NCBI GenBank assembly: GCA_947624755.1 | Contig: CANQLQ010000009.1 | Span: forward strand, 1 to 18,547 | DNA: 18,547 bases | Direction of reading: 5' to 3' | Source: an uncultured Clostridia bacterium | GTDB taxonomy: Bacteria > Bacillota > Clostridia > Oscillospirales > Acutalibacteraceae | Shown: piece after piece, positions 16,284-18,547 of the stretch | Layout of the letters: each line of letters starts with the position of its first letter | Numbering within the stretch: position 1 is the stretch's first letter | The notes under the pieces: generated by a model | The model's input: only the letters and a program-made list of their open reading frames with translations | Told to the model about the DNA's origin: nothing | Database searches by the model: none | Position numbers and translations under genes: made by a program

Positions 16284-16316
16284 AAGGGCTGTCTTTATGG
16301 CAGTCCTTGAATTTTT
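16284..16316 (+). terminator. Intrinsic terminator after hup
   Basis: A 10-pair stem, AAGGGCTGTC (16284-16293) with GGCAGTCCTT (16299-16308), including two G-U pairs, has a five-base loop TTTAT and is followed by GAATTTTT. An A-run precedes it, so it may also work in the other direction. Confidence 0.85.
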
Positions 16317-16341
16317 AAAAAGATAAAACCGAGGGGTTTAT

Positions 16342-16584
16342 ATGAGATTAGATAAATATCTTAAAGTTTCAAGGCTTATCAAAAGAAGAACAATAGCAAA
16401 TGAGGTCTGCGATGCAAAGCACGTTACGGTTAACGGAAAAGTTGCCAGAGCTTCATACGATGTAAAAGTCGGGGATATGATTGAAATTCAGATGGGTGAA
16501 AGACTGATAAAAGCAAAAGTTCTTGTTGTGACGGAACACGCAAACAAGGAAGACGCACCGCTTATGTATAAAATAATCGAGTAA
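16342..16584 (+). CDS. rqcP: S4-domain ribosome-associated quality control protein RqcP (YabO)
   Basis: An 80-residue S4-type RNA-binding protein, MRLDKYLKVSRLIKRRTIANEVC followed by VTVNGK and VGDMIEI, matching RqcP/YabO in length and sequence. In B. subtilis it binds stalled 50S subunits and works with RqcH to add alanine tails to stuck nascent chains. The E. coli relative is Hsp15. GAGGGG (16331-16336) precedes the ATG by 5 bases. The gene sits between two intrinsic terminators with only about 25 bases after the upstream one, so its transcripts probably come from read-through of the hup terminator or from a promoter I could not recognise. Confidence 0.93.
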   Translation: MRLDKYLKVSRLIKRRTIANEVCDAKHVTVNGKVARASYDVKVGDMIEIQMGERLIKAKVLVVTEHANKEDAPLMYKIIE

Positions 16585-16607
16585 TAGATTTAATTAGGCT
16601 TCCCTAA
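16585..16607. repeat. Right half-end of the interspersed element after rqcP
   Basis: GATTTAATTAGGCTTCCC from 16587, flanked by TA and TAA, is a variant of the right terminal repeat. It directly follows the rqcP stop codon. There is no left partner, so it is either a decayed remnant or a solo end. Confidence 0.55.
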
Positions 16608-16653
16608 GTGTTTAATTGTGTATCTTCTGCACATGATAGATAAACCGCTTATT

Positions 16654-16697
16654 GCACCTTTTGCGTTCTATAAACTGCGAAGGGTGCATAATTTTTT
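16654..16697 (+). terminator. Intrinsic terminator between rqcP and yabP
   Basis: Stem GCACCTTTTGC (16654-16664) with GCGAAGGGTGC (16677-16687), eleven pairs including two G-U, a 12-base loop, then ATAATTTTTT ending at 16697. It ends only 3 bases before the yabP ribosome site, so yabP transcription must start at or before the hairpin, or pass through it. Confidence 0.8.
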
Positions 16698-16715
16698 AAA
16701 AGGGGGCATTTTATT

Positions 16716-16994
16716 ATGACAGAAGACAGCAAAATAGCTTATCCGCACAGCCTTATTCTTGAAGACCGAAAAAAACTGAATTTGACCGGTGTTACCGATG
16801 TTGACAGCTTTGACGAAACAGCAATAATTGCTTTTACGGACTATGGGGAGCTCACAATTAGCGGAACATCGCTTCACATCAGTAAGCTCAATATTGACAA
16901 TGGGGAACTGAGCGTTGAAGGAAATATATCAGGTTTGCAATATATAGATCAGACACCGAAAAGCCGTGGCTTTTTCGCAAAGATGTTTAGATGA
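16716..16994 (+). CDS. yabP: Sporulation protein YabP
   Basis: A 92-residue protein of the YabP/YqfC family, needed for spore formation and made in the mother cell under sigma-E in B. subtilis. Typical features are the N-terminal PHSLILEDRKKLNLTGVTDVDSFDE and the following ITDYG/TISG-like strand (here AFTDYGELTISGTSLHISKLNIDNGELSVEG), with no membrane segment. AGGGGG at 16701-16706 is the ribosome site. It overlaps yabQ by four bases (ATGA), so the two are translated together. No sigma-A promoter is seen upstream, in agreement with sporulation-specific control, though I could not identify a certain sigma-E site. Confidence 0.94.
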   Translation: MTEDSKIAYPHSLILEDRKKLNLTGVTDVDSFDETAIIAFTDYGELTISGTSLHISKLNIDNGELSVEGNISGLQYIDQTPKSRGFFAKMFR

Positions 16995-17491
16995 TATATT
17001 CTGTTTCAACTTCGGTTCAGATAAGCAATTTCCTTTCGGCATTAGGGCTGGGCTTTATTCTTGGAATAATATATTTTATTATTGAATTTATCCGCAAAAC
17101 AATCAGCAAAAAAAGGTGTGCTGTTGTGGCGCAGGATATTATATTTTCTCTTGCAGTGAGCTTTCTTGAATTTGTTTTTATGCAAATTTATACCGACGGA
17201 GAGGTAAGAAGCGATTTAATACTTGCTTCGGCCTTCGGTTTTACGGTTCTTTGTTTGAGTGTTGGAAAATATATCAGAATGGCGCTAAACAAAATTTCTG
17301 CAAGTGTTAATCGTATAATTTTATTTTTTACATTGCCGATTCGCATTCTTAAAAAATGCATTGTGGCTTTATTAAAAAAATTTAAAGGCAGTATAAAGAT
17401 ACAAAAAAGCGATAATGAAAAAAAGAAACCCGAAAAGAAAAAAACTTTTGGCGACAGATGCAGGCCAAAAAAGAAAAAAATAAAAAAATAA
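16991..17491 (+). CDS. yabQ: Spore cortex protein YabQ
   Basis: A 166-residue membrane protein of the YabQ family, required for spore cortex formation in B. subtilis and located in the outer forespore membrane. Hydrophobic segments lie at about residues 15-35, 45-68, 78-93 and 107-125. The rest is a strongly basic tail, nearly all lysine and glutamate (KKKPEKKKTFGDRCRPKKKKIKK), which should stay in the cytoplasm. The start ATG overlaps the yabP stop (ATGA). The A-rich 3' end runs into the AT-rich divIC promoter region without a clear terminator. Confidence 0.9.
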   Translation: MIYSVSTSVQISNFLSALGLGFILGIIYFIIEFIRKTISKKRCAVVAQDIIFSLAVSFLEFVFMQIYTDGEVRSDLILASAFGFTVLCLSVGKYIRMALNKISASVNRIILFFTLPIRILKKCIVALLKKFKGSIKIQKSDNEKKKPEKKKTFGDRCRPKKKKIKK

Positions 17492-17509
17492 AAAAATTAA
17501 AAAATCCTC

Positions 17510-17538
17510 TTGAAAATAATTGATTATACTTATATAAT
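17510..17538 (+). promoter_or_regulatory. Sigma-A promoter for divIC and the S1 gene
   Basis: TTGAAA (17510-17515), a 17-base spacer and a perfect TATAAT (17533-17538). The boxes and spacing equal those of the recJ promoter. The expected start near 17545 gives a leader of only about 17 bases before the ATG at 17562. It lets divIC be expressed in growing cells independently of the sporulation pair upstream. Confidence 0.8.
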
Positions 17539-17561
17539 AATATAAATAGAAATATATTCAT

Positions 17562-17903
17562 ATGGCGATTAAGGAGATGTTTAAACTGGCTTTCGATGTT
17601 GCTAAAACCAAAACGGGCAAAAAAAGTAAATTTATAAGAAATATTGTTGTTGTTTTTGCAATTATAGCAATTGCTGTTGCGGCGACAGTCAGCACTATCA
17701 ACTACAAAAAGGCCAACGCTTATAACAAAGAAGCTGAAAAGGTTTCACAGGAGATTGAAACATACAAAGAAGATACCAGTGAAATTCAAGCTTTGATTGA
17801 CGGTGAAGGCTTTGATGAATATTGCGAAAAAATCGCAAGAGAAAAATATGGATATGCAAAACCCGGCGAATATGTAATTTACAATTCGTCACATGAAAAA
17901 TAA
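17562..17903 (+). CDS. divIC: DivIC/FtsB-family septum formation initiator
   Basis: A 113-residue bitopic division protein with a short basic N-terminus, one membrane helix (about 26-47, IRNIVVVFAIIAIAVAATVSTI), a coiled coil (about 50-80) and the conserved C-terminal block EYCEKIAREKYGYAKPGEYVIY, where REKYGYAKPGE is the family signature. It should join the FtsL/DivIB subcomplex of the divisome. The start is uncertain. The ATG at 17562 has no Shine-Dalgarno before it, while a strong AAGGAG (17571-17576) lies inside its codons 4-5. That site would serve a CTG at 17586 (105-residue product) with 9-base spacing; the in-frame ATG at 17577 is too close to use it. The domain is unaffected either way. 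Confidence 0.92.
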   Translation: MAIKEMFKLAFDVAKTKTGKKSKFIRNIVVVFAIIAIAVAATVSTINYKKANAYNKEAEKVSQEIETYKEDTSEIQALIDGEGFDEYCEKIAREKYGYAKPGEYVIYNSSHEK

Positions 17904-17925
17904 ATCGGGAGGATAAATCTCTAAT

Positions 17926-18384
17926 ATGCTCGAAATCGGTTCAATTGTCCATGGAGAAGTTACTTCAATGACTTCGTTTGGGGCTTTTATTTCTTTGCCT
18001 GACGGGAGCAGCGGAATGGTACATATTTCTGAAATTTCGCCTTCTTATGTCAATGATATCAAGGATTTTCTTTCGGAAGGTCAGGAAGTTAAGGTTAAAA
18101 TTATTGAGGTCAACGAAAAGGGTAAAATCAGCCTGTCAATCAAAAGAGCTTTGGATGAAAGCGATCGGCGCCGCCCTTCGGGAAATAAGCGTCCGGGCGG
18201 AAAGTCAAGACGCATGAGCAGTAATATCTGGCAGGGGCAGCAAAAAAGCAATGAACCGATGTCATTTGAAGATATGATGGCTAAATTCAAGCAAGAAAGT
18301 GATGAAAAAATTATCGATCTTCGTCGTTCCGGTGAATCCAAACACGGTGGCGGCTACTCACGCCGCGGGAACAAAAACAATTGA
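17926..18384 (+). CDS. yabR: S1 RNA-binding domain protein, YabR-like
   Basis: A 152-residue protein with one S1 OB-fold domain over residues 2-72 (GSIVHGEVTSMTSFGAFISL...GMVHISEIS...VKVKIIEVNEKGKISLSIKRA), the standard polynucleotide-phosphorylase-like S1 pattern. A low-complexity, basic, glycine- and serine-rich tail follows, ending SRRGNKNN. Its place after divIC equals that of yabR in B. subtilis. The RNA target is unknown; a general RNA or ribosome association is likely. GGGAGG (17907-17912) is strong but sits 13 bases from the ATG, longer than usual; no nearer start is available in frame because of a TAA. Confidence 0.92.
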   Translation: MLEIGSIVHGEVTSMTSFGAFISLPDGSSGMVHISEISPSYVNDIKDFLSEGQEVKVKIIEVNEKGKISLSIKRALDESDRRRPSGNKRPGGKSRRMSSNIWQGQQKSNEPMSFEDMMAKFKQESDEKIIDLRRSGESKHGGGYSRRGNKNN

Positions 18385-18547
18385 TTAAAAAGGAATCTCT
18401 GATTAAATCACGCTTAGGGCTTAATACTCATCTTGCTTGCAAATTTTCCGTAATACTTTGCCAAAATACTCGGCAATACACAAAGTATTGCCTGCGTTTT
18501 TGGCTTTGTCTTACGAAAAATTTGCTAATCAATATGAGCATTAGATT
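18385..18547 (+). repeat. Long palindromic form of the interspersed element, cut by the window edge
   Basis: The left end (TTAAAAAGGAATCTCTGATT from 18385) is followed by a large imperfect inverted repeat: arm 18422-18479 pairs with 18485-18540 around a five-base centre (ACAAA). The last bases, GAGCATTAGATT, equal the start of the right end seen at 1445-1457, so the terminal repeat should finish a few bases beyond the window. The left arm matches 1211-1260. No coding region is present. It starts one base after the yabR stop codon and could act as its 3' hairpin. Confidence 0.8.

Noticed and set aside
16621..16653. Possible sigma-E type -10 box (CATGATAGAT) upstream of yabP
   Set aside because: No acceptable -35 box at the right spacing was found, so the match is too weak to list.

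Overview
The window looks like a low-GC chromosomal segment of an anaerobic, spore-forming member of the Clostridia, most likely in the Oscillospiraceae/Ruminococcaceae area. That placement is an inference from gene content and order: a yab-type sporulation/division block (SpoVB-like flippase, mazG, hup, rqcP, yabP, yabQ, divIC, S1 protein), a recJ-rel-dtd-MBL-hemZ operon, Gram-positive ribosome binding sites and TTG/GTG starts. No rRNA, tRNA, CRISPR array, integrase, transposase or phage gene is visible. Almost every gene is a recognisable housekeeping or sporulation gene, so the unusual material lies mostly between the genes.

Layout. (1) 1-1649: an RluA-family pseudouridine synthase on the minus strand, flanked by interspersed repeats. 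(2) 1650-5161: a tightly spaced plus-strand group of a condensation-fold acyltransferase-like protein, a zinc-ribbon six-helix membrane protein and a RecQ helicase without its winged-helix domain. (3) 5265-12296: a strong sigma-A promoter, then recJ, rel ((p)ppGpp synthetase/hydrolase), dtd, a metallo-beta-lactamase-fold hydrolase and hemZ. (4) 12399-15920: a uridine-kinase-family protein, a SpoVB/YabM-like lipid flippase and MazG. (5) 15963-18384: HU, a terminator, RqcP, a terminator, the yabP-yabQ sporulation pair, a second strong sigma-A promoter, DivIC and a YabR-like S1 protein. Regions 4 and 5 follow the order of the Bacillus subtilis yabM-yabN-yabO-yabP-yabQ-divIC-yabR region, with hup added between mazG and rqcP.

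The main finding is a family of interspersed, non-coding elements with terminal inverted repeats, each ending in a variant of TTAAGGAAGCTCTGATT. At least seven full, partial or collapsed copies lie in intergenic spaces (1-106, 1181-1475, 5158-5183, 9615-9664, 16241-16274, 16585-16607, 18385 to the window end), plus one doubtful remnant at 107-195. Three forms are visible: a long form with tandem 27-base hairpin units whose stems vary in a compensatory way; a long near-perfect palindrome; and a collapsed form of little more than the two ends back to back. Two copies begin on the stop codon of the preceding gene (recQ and rel), and the doubtful remnant does the same at rluA. No mobilising enzyme is encoded here, so these are best described as MITE-like or REP-like elements of unknown mobility.

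How the genes fit together: the recJ-hemZ operon joins DNA repair, the stringent response and tRNA proofreading in the order common in Firmicutes. The yab block joins envelope lipid transport, nucleotide clean-up, chromosome packing, ribosome rescue, spore formation and septum assembly, with internal terminators and a promoter that would let its parts be expressed separately.
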